A DNA stretch of 27,679 nt from CAZDGK01 sp964505035 (GTDB lineage Bacteria > Patescibacteriota > Saccharimonadia > UBA4664). A model generated the notes under the pieces. That model saw nothing but the letters and a program-made list of their open reading frames with translations. It was not told where the DNA came from and searched no databases. Positions 8,296 to 14,567 of the stretch are shown here, piece after piece. The translations under genes were made by a program, and so were the position numbers. The stretch covers positions 1 through 27,679 of the forward strand of contig CAZDGK010000012.1 in NCBI GenBank assembly GCA_964505035.1, in the 5' to 3' direction. Numbering within the stretch: the stretch's first letter is position 1; each line of letters opens with the position of its first letter.

Positions 8296-8322
8296 GCCCA
8301 TCGTCCGCGGACACCCCGGGAG
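8296..8322 (+). repeat. 27-base direct repeat, copy 1 (3' UTR and left arm of terminator)
   Basis: Identical to 8738-8764. It contains the perfect palindrome GTCCGCGGAC followed by the left arm of the terminator. Together with the shared leader, it marks the 7999 and 8424 genes as duplicated units. Confidence 0.9.
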
Positions 8323-8344
8323 CATTTTCCCGGGGCTTCTTTTT
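8314..8344 (+). terminator. Intrinsic terminator
   Basis: CCCCGGGA and TCCCGGGG form an 8-bp stem with a 6-base loop, followed by a T-rich tract (CTTCTTTTT). It ends the 7999 gene. Confidence 0.9.
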
Positions 8345-8355
8345 GGCCAATAATA

Positions 8356-8384
8356 TTGTAAAATATAATAAATTATGCTATAGT
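8356..8384 (+). promoter_or_regulatory. Promoter for small membrane protein at 8424
   Basis: TTGTAA, 17 bases, then TATAGT with a TGC extended -10. It follows directly on the terminator of the previous gene, so the two paralogs are separately transcribed. Confidence 0.7.
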
Positions 8385-8404
8385 AATGTCCAAGTCATAC
8401 GCAC

Positions 8405-8422
8405 GTTGCTGGAAGGAGCAAC
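8405..8422 (+). promoter_or_regulatory. Hairpin displaying the Shine-Dalgarno in its loop (copy 2)
   Basis: Identical to 7980-7997: GTTGCT, GGAAGG loop, AGCAAC, placed one base before the ATG at 8424. Confidence 0.5.
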
Positions 8423-8423
8423 C

Positions 8424-8711
8424 ATGACTCGCCGCATCAAATCGTCCGCGACGATCGAGCAGCAGATCAACGCTACGTTCCGACTGCAGACCTCGCTGTA
8501 CATCGCCTGCCTCGTGCTGGGGCTTCTGGGCCTCGCCGCCTTGGTCGTCGCTGCCACCGGTGTGCTGCCCATCAGCATCTGGTGGTCAGGCGGCCTGTTC
8601 GTCGCAGCTCTCCTGGCCCTCGTGAGCGGTGACCTCCCACGCGACCGGCGCCAGCAGTTGTACAAGCTGCAGCGCGAAGGCGACCAGGCGGGCCGCTTGC
8701 TCGCCCTCTAG
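8424..8711 (+). CDS. Small membrane protein, paralog of the gene at 7999
   Basis: A 95-residue protein with N-terminus MTRRIKSSATIEQQI, two membrane segments at about 23-45 and 49-67, and a basic C-terminal region (about 70-95). The N-terminal 14 residues and the leader hairpin match the upstream paralog closely, while the membrane core and C-terminus are diverged. It has its own promoter at 8356-8384 and terminator at 8756-8786. The start follows GGAAGGAG with the same spacing as in the paralog. I do not recognise the family. The conserved soluble head suggests a shared partner, with the membrane part being the variable element; this is inference. Confidence 0.8.
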   Translation: MTRRIKSSATIEQQINATFRLQTSLYIACLVLGLLGLAALVVAATGVLPISIWWSGGLFVAALLALVSGDLPRDRRQQLYKLQREGDQAGRLLAL

Positions 8712-8737
8712 GCTCTGTCAGACAGCGCGATCTAGCC

Positions 8738-8764
8738 GCCCATCGTCCGCGGACACCCCGGGAG
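8738..8764 (+). repeat. 27-base direct repeat, copy 2
   Basis: Identical to 8296-8322, again placed between the stop codon and the terminator of its gene. Confidence 0.9.
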
Positions 8765-8786
8765 TACGCTCCCGGGGCCTCTTTTT
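8756..8786 (+). terminator. Intrinsic terminator
   Basis: CCCCGGGAG and CTCCCGGGG form a 9-bp stem with loop TACG, followed by CCTCTTTTT. It ends the 8424 gene. Confidence 0.9.
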
Positions 8787-8813
8787 GCCTTTTTGCCTGT
8801 TTCCTGCTTTAAT
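8785..8813 (+). promoter_or_regulatory. Probable promoter for the TraB-family gene
   Basis: TTGCCT, 17 bases, then TTTAAT. It overlaps the end of the preceding T-tract and lies 51 bases before the ATG at 8865. Confidence 0.45.
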
Positions 8814-8864
8814 ATCCAAGCGCGAACCCGCGTACCTTTCCAAACAGAAGGGGGCCAATGCGAC

Positions 8865-9791
8865 ATGCGTGAAGTCACACGTATTCATCGCGGCCAAATC
8901 CAAACCCCAGTGTGGACCTACCGCCACCGGGATTCCGGTCGCACGGTCACGCTGGTAGGCATGATGCACGTGGGCGAGCCGGCCTATTATGCCGCCGTCC
9001 AGTCCCTCGTCGCGTCGCTGGTAGAAGCCGGCGCCGTGGTGCAGTTTGAGGGCGTTCGCACGGCCTCGGCCGAGGAAATGGCCACGGCCACGCCTCGCGA
9101 ACTGGCCGCCATCGCCTCGATCAATCAGCTCCTGCAGGTCATCACCCGCATGGGCGAGGGACTCGGCTGGACGTCGCAGAAAACCGGGCTGAAATATGAC
9201 CCGGCCTGGACCAATGTCGATCTCAACGACCTCGAGCTAGTGCGGCTGCTGAACCTGGCCGATCTGGACCGGGCCGTGGCCGACGCTGCCGAGCAGATGA
9301 CCGAGTTGGAGCAAACCGACCCGGTCATGATGGCCGCCAGCATGGCCATGATTTTCCGGGCCATGCACAGCCGCTCGGGCCGGGTCATGGTCGACGTGCT
9401 GTCGGCCTTCAACCGCGCCCAGCGCCGTCGCCATCAGCCGGCCGACGCCGAACCGGCGCCCGATCTCGACCAGCTTCATGAGGTCGTCGTGGGTCAGCGT
9501 GACCCAGTAGCCGTCGAGGGCATCTGGCGGGCTGCCGCTCATCAGGATGTGGCGCTCATCTGGGGCGCCGCTCACTTGCCCGGCATGGGCGCGCTCATCG
9601 AGGAGCATGGCTACCAGCGCATTAGCGCCAGCTGGCTCTCCGTCGGCCGTCCGCCATCCATCCTGGCCAGTCTGCGCATCATGTACCGACAGTCCTGGGT
9701 GCAGGCCAAGCGCGACATCGAGGCCAAGGAGGCCGCCAAGCATGCGGCCAAGCATCCGCATCATGACCAACCCAAGCCATCCGAGCCGTAG
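8865..9791 (+). CDS. TraB/PrgY/GumN-family protein
   Basis: A 308-residue protein with the TraB-family signatures: a GxxH motif (G32-M-M-H35), an early conserved glutamate E62 (QFEGV), and a late GAAH motif (WGAAHLPGMGALIEEHGY) near residue 240. Members are proposed metalloproteases or hydrolases; PrgY in enterococci inactivates a peptide pheromone. No signal peptide is evident at this start, and the C-terminus ends in a charged His/Lys-rich tail. The in-frame ATG at 8865 lies 10 bases after GAAGGGGG and is preferred over the longer frame. The gene stands alone, with a terminator at 9804-9832. A role in degrading a peptide signal is possible but not shown. Confidence 0.85.
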   Translation: MREVTRIHRGQIQTPVWTYRHRDSGRTVTLVGMMHVGEPAYYAAVQSLVASLVEAGAVVQFEGVRTASAEEMATATPRELAAIASINQLLQVITRMGEGLGWTSQKTGLKYDPAWTNVDLNDLELVRLLNLADLDRAVADAAEQMTELEQTDPVMMAASMAMIFRAMHSRSGRVMVDVLSAFNRAQRRRHQPADAEPAPDLDQLHEVVVGQRDPVAVEGIWRAAAHQDVALIWGAAHLPGMGALIEEHGYQRISASWLSVGRPPSILASLRIMYRQSWVQAKRDIEAKEAAKHAAKHPHHDQPKPSEP

Positions 9792-9803
9792 GCTCCGGAT
9801 GGG

Positions 9804-9832
9804 TGGCCCGGGAGATTTCCCGGGCCATTTTT
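9804..9832 (+). terminator. Intrinsic terminator
   Basis: TGGCCCGGGA and TCCCGGGCCA form a perfect 10-bp stem with loop GATT, then TTTTT. It ends the TraB-family gene. Confidence 0.92.
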
Positions 9833-9907
9833 CATACCATCAGCTTTATGGCGTATAGTTAGTAGCATTATCTCTTTCATACTCATGCCCAACCGGAAGG
9901 AACCGGA

Positions 9908-10237
9908 GTGGAGGGATACGAAGATTACGAGGACCACCAGCTCACACACAAGGCCGACCGGCCGGCTCTGGTACATTGGCTCATTGGGGGCATGCGGCTC
10001 GAACGCTTTGCTCGGCCACCTAGCCGGCATTGGCTTATCAAGTGTGAGCCACCCGCCGGCGACGGGCCGCCGCTACTCGTCAGAGCCGCGACGGATAAGG
10101 TCGCGATCGTGTTCGCCACCGGCGGACTGGACTTTGACGGCGATGATTGCCGCCTCGGCCCCGCCGCCGAAGACGGCAGCCGTTGGCTCGAGGAGGGACA
10201 TGTCACCGTCCGCAGCATAGGCTGGGTGATGCTCTAG
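9908..10237 (+). CDS. Hypothetical small soluble protein (GTG start)
   Basis: A 109-residue protein that I do not recognise. It begins with GTG, seven bases after GGAAGG, and reads MEGYEDYEDHQL. A competing frame starting with ATG at 9885 gives a low-complexity Arg/Ser-rich product and is rejected. The protein has an acidic N-terminus, a central strand-rich portion (LVRAATDKVAIVFATGGLDFDGDD) and no membrane segment. It is bounded by the TraB terminator upstream and its own hairpin downstream, so it appears monocistronic. A weak -10 (TATAGT, 9854-9859) lies upstream. The D-F-D-G-D-D stretch could bind a metal, but nothing further supports this. Confidence 0.65.
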   Translation: MEGYEDYEDHQLTHKADRPALVHWLIGGMRLERFARPPSRHWLIKCEPPAGDGPPLLVRAATDKVAIVFATGGLDFDGDDCRLGPAAEDGSRWLEEGHVTVRSIGWVML

Positions 10238-10246
10238 CCGCCTTCT

Positions 10247-10275
10247 GGCCCGGGTGTATCAGCCCGGGCCTTATT
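10247..10275 (+). terminator. Probable intrinsic terminator
   Basis: GGCCCGGG and CCCGGGCC form an 8-bp stem with an 8-base loop, then a short TTATT. Its T-tract is weaker than those of its neighbours. Confidence 0.7.
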
Positions 10276-10289
10276 CTGCACCAATACAT

Positions 10290-10318
10290 TTGCAATAGTT
10301 AGATTTTTATGGTACAAA
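10290..10318 (+). promoter_or_regulatory. Promoter for membrane protein at 10358
   Basis: TTGCAA, 17 bases, then TACAAA. It belongs to the same TTGCAA-type set as 7931 and 21976. Confidence 0.55.
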
Positions 10319-10357
10319 TATACGCGTCCGTGTACCTACACAAGGATGGAGCTCTGA

Positions 10358-11176
10358 ATGACAACTCGTCTTCAGAACCGACTCATCATCGCCGGCGCCG
10401 CTACCCTGGCCGGGCTCACTGAGCTCGGCATCTGGATCGGCACCGGTCAAGTTCGCTGGGTCATCGGCACGAGCGTGCTCGTGCTGGTCGTCGTCCTGAC
10501 GCTGGCAGCTTGCGTGGGGGTCTCCCTCAGTATCAAAGCTGGAGACGACAGCCCCACCGGCTACCTCACCATGCGTCTGCCGGTCGTCGGCATCCCCCGG
10601 CCCTCCAGCCGCCTTGGCCTCATCGCCAAGGGTCTGGGCGCCTACCTGCTGGGGCACGCCGCGGCGGTTCCAGTCGTGGTGTGGGTTGGCTGCTCGGTGC
10701 AGTACCTCGACAGGAGTTATCTCGACCCGTCGTGGCTCCGTGACGGTGTGCTGTATGGCGTAGCCATGGGCCCCATCGCCGGCCTGATGGCGGTCGCCGT
10801 CTGGCTCCAGGGTAACCGAGCCAAGCGGTGGCGCCCGGCGGTCACCGAGCGGTACGCATCGCTGGTGGCTGAGACTCTCACCGCCAAGTGGCAATTGCTC
10901 GGCATGCAGATGGGGCCGCAGGGCCACTACTACACCATCGACTGCCTGCGGGGCGACGGTCCCGCTCACCGCATCACGGTGACGGACGACCAGCTTCACT
11001 GGCAGCAGCAGGATGGACCGGCCACGCTCACATTTGGCCAGGCCGCCACCGTGCTGCCGAGCCGGTTCGACGGCCGGGGCACCCTGTATCTGGAGGGCCC
11101 GGTCACCGTCACGATGCCCGACACCAGCAATCCGCCGCCGCTGGGGACGTACTACGTCCCGGCGACGCAATCCTGA
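10358..11176 (+). CDS. Multi-pass membrane protein with C-terminal soluble domain, unknown function
   Basis: A 272-residue protein with four probable membrane segments (about 9-28, 33-58, 88-112 and 132-151), followed by a soluble region of about 120 residues that is probably cytoplasmic. The soluble part has alternating strands (YYTIDCLRGDG, HRITVTDDQLHW, GTLYLEGPVTVTMP), suggesting a small beta domain. The start follows AAGGATGGAG. It has its own promoter at 10290-10318 and a strong terminator at 11184-11223, so it is a single-gene unit. I do not recognise the family. A long open frame on the opposite strand is a shadow of this gene. Confidence 0.75.
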   Translation: MTTRLQNRLIIAGAATLAGLTELGIWIGTGQVRWVIGTSVLVLVVVLTLAACVGVSLSIKAGDDSPTGYLTMRLPVVGIPRPSSRLGLIAKGLGAYLLGHAAAVPVVVWVGCSVQYLDRSYLDPSWLRDGVLYGVAMGPIAGLMAVAVWLQGNRAKRWRPAVTERYASLVAETLTAKWQLLGMQMGPQGHYYTIDCLRGDGPAHRITVTDDQLHWQQQDGPATLTFGQAATVLPSRFDGRGTLYLEGPVTVTMPDTSNPPPLGTYYVPATQS

Positions 11177-11183
11177 CCCAGTC

Positions 11184-11223
11184 GGTCCAGGAGCCACATC
11201 GCGCTCCTGGACCCTTCTTTTTA
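11184..11223 (+). terminator. Intrinsic terminator
   Basis: GGTCCAGGAGC and GCTCCTGGACC form an 11-bp stem with an 8-base loop, followed by a T-rich tract. The tract merges into the next promoter region. Confidence 0.92.
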
Positions 11224-11235
11224 TAATTGTTACGC

Positions 11236-11250
11236 TATACTAGTCTTATG
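11236..11250 (+). promoter_or_regulatory. -10 box six bases before ATG (possible leaderless mRNA)
   Basis: TATACT at 11236-11241 is followed by 6 bases and then the ATG at 11248, with no Shine-Dalgarno. A second TATAAT at 11222-11227 could give a short SD-less leader instead. No good -35 is visible for either. Confidence 0.4.
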
Positions 11251-11415
11251 AGCACTCGCGGTTACTATCTCCTCGCCGTCGGCGTGGGCACCACGGTCGG
11301 CAGCTTTGTGCCGTACCTCTGGGGCGATACCAACTTTCTGTCCGGCTGGAGCATTTTGTTGAGCGGTGTCGGCGGCATTGTCGGCATTTGGCTGGTTCAC
11401 CGGTATCTCGCATGA
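11248..11415 (+). CDS. Small two-segment membrane protein
   Basis: A 55-residue protein made almost entirely of two hydrophobic segments (about 6-24 and 32-51) with a short loop containing W, D and N. The family is not recognised. The start is the ATG nearest to the -10 box; a longer in-frame start at 11227 would overlap the promoter. Its TGA overlaps the ATG of the glutaredoxin gene (ATGA), so the two are probably translated together. A role as a membrane partner of the redoxin is conceivable, but only the gene order supports that. Confidence 0.65.
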   Translation: MSTRGYYLLAVGVGTTVGSFVPYLWGDTNFLSGWSILLSGVGGIVGIWLVHRYLA

Positions 11416-11663
11416 GCCAGGTCAAAATCTTCACCACTCAGTGGTGTGCCTACTGCCGGGCCGAGAAGCAGTTTCTTGACCAGAAAAAGGTCAAGTACAC
11501 GGCAGTCGACGTCGAAGCCGACCCGGTCGCAGCCCAGGAGATGATCCGCCTCACCAGCCAGATGGGTGTGCCAGTCACGCTCATCACGCACGACGACGGC
11601 TCCAAGGCCGCCGTCGTGGGCTTTGATCGCGACTGGCTCAGCCGCGAGCTAAGGCTTCGCTAA
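11412..11663 (+). CDS. Glutaredoxin / NrdH-like redoxin
   Basis: An 83-residue thioredoxin-fold redoxin with the active-site pair C12-A-Y-C15 (TTQWCAYC) and the cis-proline P54 in MGVPVT. Length and motif fit the glutaredoxin/NrdH/YruB-like group, which reduces disulfides, for example in ribonucleotide reductase or MsrA-type partners. An N-terminally extended frame is possible, but the ATG that overlaps the upstream TGA gives a normal redoxin start. The stop overlaps the stop of the convergent GlsB-like gene by four bases. A dithiol CxxC is present, so it can be a full oxidoreductase and not only a monothiol scaffold. Confidence 0.88.
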   Translation: MSQVKIFTTQWCAYCRAEKQFLDQKKVKYTAVDVEADPVAAQEMIRLTSQMGVPVTLITHDDGSKAAVVGFDRDWLSRELRLR

Positions 11664-11923
11664 GCCGCGTTGCGCCGAAACGCTCTTACGATGAGCAATA
11701 AGATCACCGCACCGAGCACCGCGGTTAGCAGGCTGCCCAGGCTAAAGCCCGTTGTCGGGTTAGCTCCCAGCAGTTGTAGCACGAGACCGCCAATAATCGC
11801 ACCGATCACTCCGACCACTATATTGCCTACATAGCCGCCTTCCACGTCAGTACTCGTGATTATGCTGGCAATCCAACCTGCCAGTGCCCCCAAAATAATC
11901 CATGTAATGATTGTCCAGACCAT
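11660..11923 (-). CDS. GlsB/YeaQ/YmgE-family small membrane protein
   Basis: An 87-residue protein with three hydrophobic segments and Gly-rich motifs typical of this family: ILGALAGWIASII, GGYVGNIVVGVIGAIIGG and TAVLGAVILLLIVRAFRR. Such proteins are often called transglycosylase-associated or general stress proteins; their biochemical role is unsettled. The start at 11923 follows GAGGAGGGCGCCAAG and is preferred over an in-frame ATG 12 codons upstream. A promoter with TTACCA, 17 bases and TATGAT lies at 11955-11983. It is divergent from inorganic pyrophosphatase and convergent with the glutaredoxin gene. Confidence 0.9.
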   Translation of the reverse strand: MVWTIITWIILGALAGWIASIITSTDVEGGYVGNIVVGVIGAIIGGLVLQLLGANPTTGFSLGSLLTAVLGAVILLLIVRAFRRNAA

Positions 11924-11954
11924 CTTGGCGCCCTCCTCACCCTTATAATGGCTC

Positions 11955-11983
11955 ATCATAGAGACCTGTCGCGCTCTTGGTAA
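11955..11983 (-). promoter_or_regulatory. Promoter for the GlsB/YeaQ-like gene
   Basis: On the minus strand, TTACCA, 17 bases, TATGAT. It lies about 30 bases upstream of the ATG at 11923. Confidence 0.6.
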
Positions 11984-12025
11984 TAGTCAGGGCTCCAAAA
12001 GTCCGGATGAATTTCAGGCTCATCA

Positions 12026-12034
12026 TGGTATAAT
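12026..12034 (+). promoter_or_regulatory. Extended -10 promoter for inorganic pyrophosphatase
   Basis: TGG followed by a consensus TATAAT (12029-12034), about 30 bases before the ATG. The -35 region matches poorly, as expected for an extended -10 promoter. Confidence 0.6.
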
Positions 12035-12065
12035 CGGCAGGATTAGTAATCTCGTGGAGAGGCCC

Positions 12066-12578
12066 ATGCCAGCACTACCTACCTGGGAACAGGACGGCGA
12101 AATTATCAATACCATTATCGAAATCCCCAAAGGGTCCATGAACAAGATCGAGTGGGATACCAAGCTCGAGATGTTCGTGCTCGACCGGGTAGAGCCCGGC
12201 ATCTTCGCCAAGCCCGTCAACTACGGCTTTATCCCTGGCACTATCGACGAGGACGGCGACCCGCTCGACACGCTGGTAGTGGCTGACGAGCCCATCCCCA
12301 TGGGCGTGCTCGTGCGCGGCCGTGTCCTGGGCGTGCTCAACTTCGAAGACGGCGGCGACATTGACCACAAGATCGTGGTGGCGCCGGCCGACGACCGCCA
12401 CACCGGCGACGCTCTCCAGAGTCTCGAGGACCTGCCAGCCGCCTGGAAGAAGCAAATCGAATTCCACTTCAATCATTACAAAGATCTCAAGAAGCCTGGC
12501 TCTACCATTGTCAAAGGCTGGGGCGACGCCGCTGAGGCCAAGTCGGTCATCGGCGACTGCGTCCAGCGCGCCAGCTAG
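12066..12578 (+). CDS. ppa: Inorganic pyrophosphatase, family I
   Basis: A 170-residue soluble Mg-dependent pyrophosphatase that hydrolyses PPi to two phosphates and so pulls biosynthetic reactions forward. It has the family I substrate-site residues K27 and E29 (NKIEWD), Y53 (NYGFIPGT) and the metal signature D63-G-D65-P-L-D68. DHKIVVAPADD follows, with the conserved Asp and Lys. Length is normal for bacterial enzymes. The ATG at 12066 lies after GGAGAGG and is preferred over an in-frame ATG four codons upstream. It appears to be transcribed alone, from the TATAAT promoter just upstream. Confidence 0.96.
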   Translation: MPALPTWEQDGEIINTIIEIPKGSMNKIEWDTKLEMFVLDRVEPGIFAKPVNYGFIPGTIDEDGDPLDTLVVADEPIPMGVLVRGRVLGVLNFEDGGDIDHKIVVAPADDRHTGDALQSLEDLPAAWKKQIEFHFNHYKDLKKPGSTIVKGWGDAAEAKSVIGDCVQRAS

Positions 12579-12583
12579 CCCCC

Positions 12584-12615
12584 GAGCCGCTGCCTGCGGC
12601 TTGCTCTAGCGGCTC
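12584..12615 (+). terminator. Possible weak terminator after ppa
   Basis: GAGCCGCT and AGCGGCTC can pair around a 16-base interior that itself can fold (GCCGC/GCGGC). No T-tract follows, so function is uncertain. Confidence 0.35.
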
Positions 12616-12666
12616 TACATAGAGTAAAGTACCCGCACGCACGTCCCACTACTCGAAGGAGGAGTC

Positions 12667-13212
12667 ATGCTCGTGCAAGCAGTGGCCGACCAGCCGTCTC
12701 TCACGCCGGTTCCGGCATGGCTGACGCTGCTGGTGGCTATCGTATTGGCGGTGCTCCTGCTCCGCCGGGCGACCAGGTGGCTGTCAGATCCCAAGCGCGC
12801 ATCGAGCGACTGGGCCAAGATCTGGAAGTTCATCGTAGCCGTCCTGGAGCTGGCTACCGTCGCCAGCGCTGTCGCCGTCGTCAATCTGATTGACCGGGGC
12901 GATACCCTGGCCCGGCTCGGCCACCGCGTCATCGGCGGTGCGTCCGACGCCAGCGCCGGCACACAGTTCTCGGTGGCCGGCGCGCTCATTGTGGTCGCGC
13001 TGGTCGCCGTGGCGGCCTACTTCTATCAGAAGGCCAAGTCCGTCTGGTGGGCCGTCGCTTTCGCGGCTCTCATGCTGGTGCTCGGCACCTTCCTGCCACC
13101 GACCGCCCAGTTCTTCAGCTGGTGGGCGGCCCACCCGGTGGCGTTCGTCTGGAATGCCTTCATGGCGTTCGTGAACTGGGTGCCGGGCGCCGTCGGCCGA
13201 GCCATCGGCTAG
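12667..13212 (+). CDS. Multi-pass small membrane protein, unknown
   Basis: A 181-residue Ala/Val-rich protein with four or five probable membrane segments (about 17-33, 52-75, 102-119, 126-143 and possibly 150-170). A loop with W, K and D residues (about 38-50) lies between the first two. I do not recognise the family. AAGGAGGA ends five bases before the ATG, one of the strongest ribosome-binding sites in the window. It is followed by a 13-bp terminator hairpin. A TTGCTC, 18 bases, TAAAGT element just after ppa may be its promoter. It resembles the other single-gene membrane proteins between 7999 and 15690 in expression layout, not in sequence. Confidence 0.7.
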   Translation: MLVQAVADQPSLTPVPAWLTLLVAIVLAVLLLRRATRWLSDPKRASSDWAKIWKFIVAVLELATVASAVAVVNLIDRGDTLARLGHRVIGGASDASAGTQFSVAGALIVVALVAVAAYFYQKAKSVWWAVAFAALMLVLGTFLPPTAQFFSWWAAHPVAFVWNAFMAFVNWVPGAVGRAIG

Positions 13213-13228
13213 CCGCCAACACAAATCG

Positions 13229-13259
13229 CGCCCCGGTTACCGCATTGGTAACCGGGGCG
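13229..13259. terminator. Intrinsic terminator
   Basis: CGCCCCGGTTACC and GGTAACCGGGGCG form a perfect 13-bp stem with a 5-base loop. It lies between two convergent genes (12667-13212 and 13284-13700) and could serve both. Confidence 0.88.
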
Positions 13260-13283
13260 TCTCTGTGCGTACACGTCGTGCAT

Positions 13284-13700
13284 TCACTTGGCCTTGCGGC
13301 TCACTGCCTCCATGAAGGCCGGCAGGGCGATGTAGCGGACAGCCGAGATGGTCAGGATAAACGCTGTCGCGAAATCCGTCGCCGACAGCGCCTCATGCGG
13401 ATGCTGCAGGTAGGCCCACAGCACGCCGACACCGGCGGCGGCCGCCACGGCGATGATCCAGGCCTGGGCCTCTGTGCCAGACGGCATGAGGTGGCGGAAG
13501 CCGTACGCGCTCGTCATCAGCGTGAAGACGAACGCGAAGGCCGCCATGATCCCGGTCGTGACCGCCAGCACCCACAGCTCGGGCTGCGACTGGTGCACGG
13601 CCGCTTGGTGCAGCGGCCAGCCGATCAAGACCAGACCAGTCGCTACCAGGGCCAGATCCAGTGAACGAGTGAGCATGTACTTCCACTGTGCGTCGCGCAT
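13284..13700 (-). CDS. Four-segment small membrane protein, unknown
   Basis: A 138-residue protein with four predicted membrane segments (about 13-29, 41-63, 78-97 and 110-128) separated by short loops. I do not recognise the family. The ATG at 13700 has GGAGG seven bases before it; an in-frame TTG two codons earlier would sit too close to that site. The promoter at 13745-13773 is near consensus (TTGACA, 17 bases, TACAAT). The gene faces the 12667 gene across a shared hairpin. It has the same size and segment number as the proteins at 14564 and 15193 but no obvious sequence match to them. Confidence 0.72.
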   Translation of the reverse strand: MRDAQWKYMLTRSLDLALVATGLVLIGWPLHQAAVHQSQPELWVLAVTTGIMAAFAFVFTLMTSAYGFRHLMPSGTEAQAWIIAVAAAAGVGVLWAYLQHPHEALSATDFATAFILTISAVRYIALPAFMEAVSRKAK

Positions 13701-13744
13701 ATTCAAACCTCCAGGTCTTGAGCGCGAATCGAGTCGAATACCTA

Positions 13745-13773
13745 ATTGTACAATGTCGAGCTCGCATTGTCAA
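13745..13773 (-). promoter_or_regulatory. Strong sigma-70-type promoter for the 13284 gene
   Basis: On the minus strand, TTGACA, 17 bases, TACAAT. It is one of the closest matches to consensus in the window. Confidence 0.85.
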
Positions 13774-13793
13774 ACAGTCAATCCCTAAAGCTT

Positions 13794-13834
13794 AAGCCCT
13801 GACTGACGAGCGATATGCTCGTCAGTCAGGGCTT
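13794..13834 (-). terminator. Long-stem terminator of the 13845 gene
   Basis: An 18-bp perfect stem (arms 13794-13811 and 13817-13834) with a 5-base loop GATAT, just downstream of the minus-strand stop at 13845. The following T-tract is modest (TTAAGCTTTA). Confidence 0.8.
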
Positions 13835-13844
13835 TGTGAAGCGG

Positions 13845-14408
13845 TCATTCGGGGTCACCCGGTGCCAGTGCCTCATCCTGCTGCTGCAGGAAGCGGCTGT
13901 GGTCGGGGTGGTCGGGGTGCCAGGCGCCATACTCCTTGGGCGTCATGCGCCGCAAAGTGCGGGGCGGCCGGCCATTGGGCCTGGCCAAAACCACACCTTC
14001 AAGCGTCTGCACCAGTAGTCCGTACCGCGCCAGCACGAGGCCGGGCACGGCACCAAACAGCATGGCGGTGGGGTTCCACACCTGGCTGGCGTTTGGGTCC
14101 GCGAAGAGCGTGATGAGCAAGCCCGCCACGAACGCCAGCGCCAAGCTGAAACCCCACGCGGCCACCAGGCCGGTGCGGGTCTTGGGTAGCCGGATGGTGG
14201 CTGGTCCCAGCAGCGCCAGGCTGGCGGCGGCGAAGGCCAGCACCGGCAGGCCGGTGATGACCGCCACACACCAGTACCAGGCCGGCGCCGGCCGGTTGAG
14301 CAACATGCTCCACAAGGGCCATAGGCCTAGCCCCGCGACCACTCCCCAGGCGGTCGCTCCCCATATCCGTGGCCAGACATACTGGCCATGGGAGACAGAC
14401 GTTGTCAC
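13845..14408 (-). CDS. Small multi-pass membrane protein, unknown (GTG start)
   Basis: A 187-residue protein with four probable membrane segments in its first 115 residues and a hydrophilic C-terminal tail of about 55 residues, rich in Pro, His and Asp (MTPKEYGAWHPDHPDHSRF). I do not recognise the family. The start is a GTG at 14408 preceded by AGGAGG; the frame is open farther upstream, but that stretch holds the promoter (14467-14495). It is a single-gene unit ended by the 18-bp hairpin. It joins a run of four separately transcribed minus-strand membrane genes. Confidence 0.72.
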   Translation of the reverse strand: MTTSVSHGQYVWPRIWGATAWGVVAGLGLWPLWSMLLNRPAPAWYWCVAVITGLPVLAFAAASLALLGPATIRLPKTRTGLVAAWGFSLALAFVAGLLITLFADPNASQVWNPTAMLFGAVPGLVLARYGLLVQTLEGVVLARPNGRPPRTLRRMTPKEYGAWHPDHPDHSRFLQQQDEALAPGDPE

Positions 14409-14466
14409 GCTGTACCTCCTATCAAGCCAGGGCCGCTGGTGGCAGCCGCGACTATTGGACGAGCCT

Positions 14467-14495
14467 ACCATACCAGATACAGGCTAGCAGGTCAA
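14467..14495 (-). promoter_or_regulatory. Promoter for the 13845 gene
   Basis: On the minus strand, TTGACC, 17 bases, TATGGT with a TGG extended -10. Confidence 0.75.
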
Positions 14496-14499
14496 TTGA

Positions 14500-14532
14500 T
14501 AAGAAACGCCCCCTGCCAAATGTGGCAGGGGG
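14500..14532 (-). terminator. Intrinsic terminator of the 14564 gene
   Basis: CCCCCTGCCA and TGGCAGGGGG form a 10-bp stem (14509-14532), followed on the minus strand by GCGTTTCTTAT. Its sequence closely matches the terminator at 15135-15162. Confidence 0.88.
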
Positions 14533-14554
14533 GTTGGGTGCGGGCTGCGGGGCC

Positions 14555-14567
14555 CTGACAGTGTCAG
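14555..14567. repeat. Palindrome spanning the stop codon, copy 1
   Basis: CTGACA-G-TGTCAG is a perfect palindrome that contains the TGA stop of the 14564 gene. The same palindrome sits on the stop codon of the 15193 gene (15184-15196), and about 40 bases of 3' UTR beyond it are nearly identical. Confidence 0.85.

Noticed and set aside
8296..8764. 27-base direct repeats considered as IS ends or attachment sites
   Set aside because: They fall in 3' UTRs and terminators of paralogous genes; no transposase or integrase lies between or near them.
9885..10220. ATG frame competing with the GTG-started gene at 9908
   Set aside because: Product is Arg/Ser-rich and low in complexity; the GTG frame has better spacing to GGAAGG and a normal composition.
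10307..11197. 296-residue minus-strand frame over the 10358 gene
   Set aside because: The plus-strand protein has membrane segments, a ribosome-binding site, promoter and terminator; the opposite frame has none.
13794..13834. 18-bp hairpin considered as a non-coding RNA
   Set aside because: It lies directly after a minus-strand stop and fits a terminator; no promoter of its own is seen.
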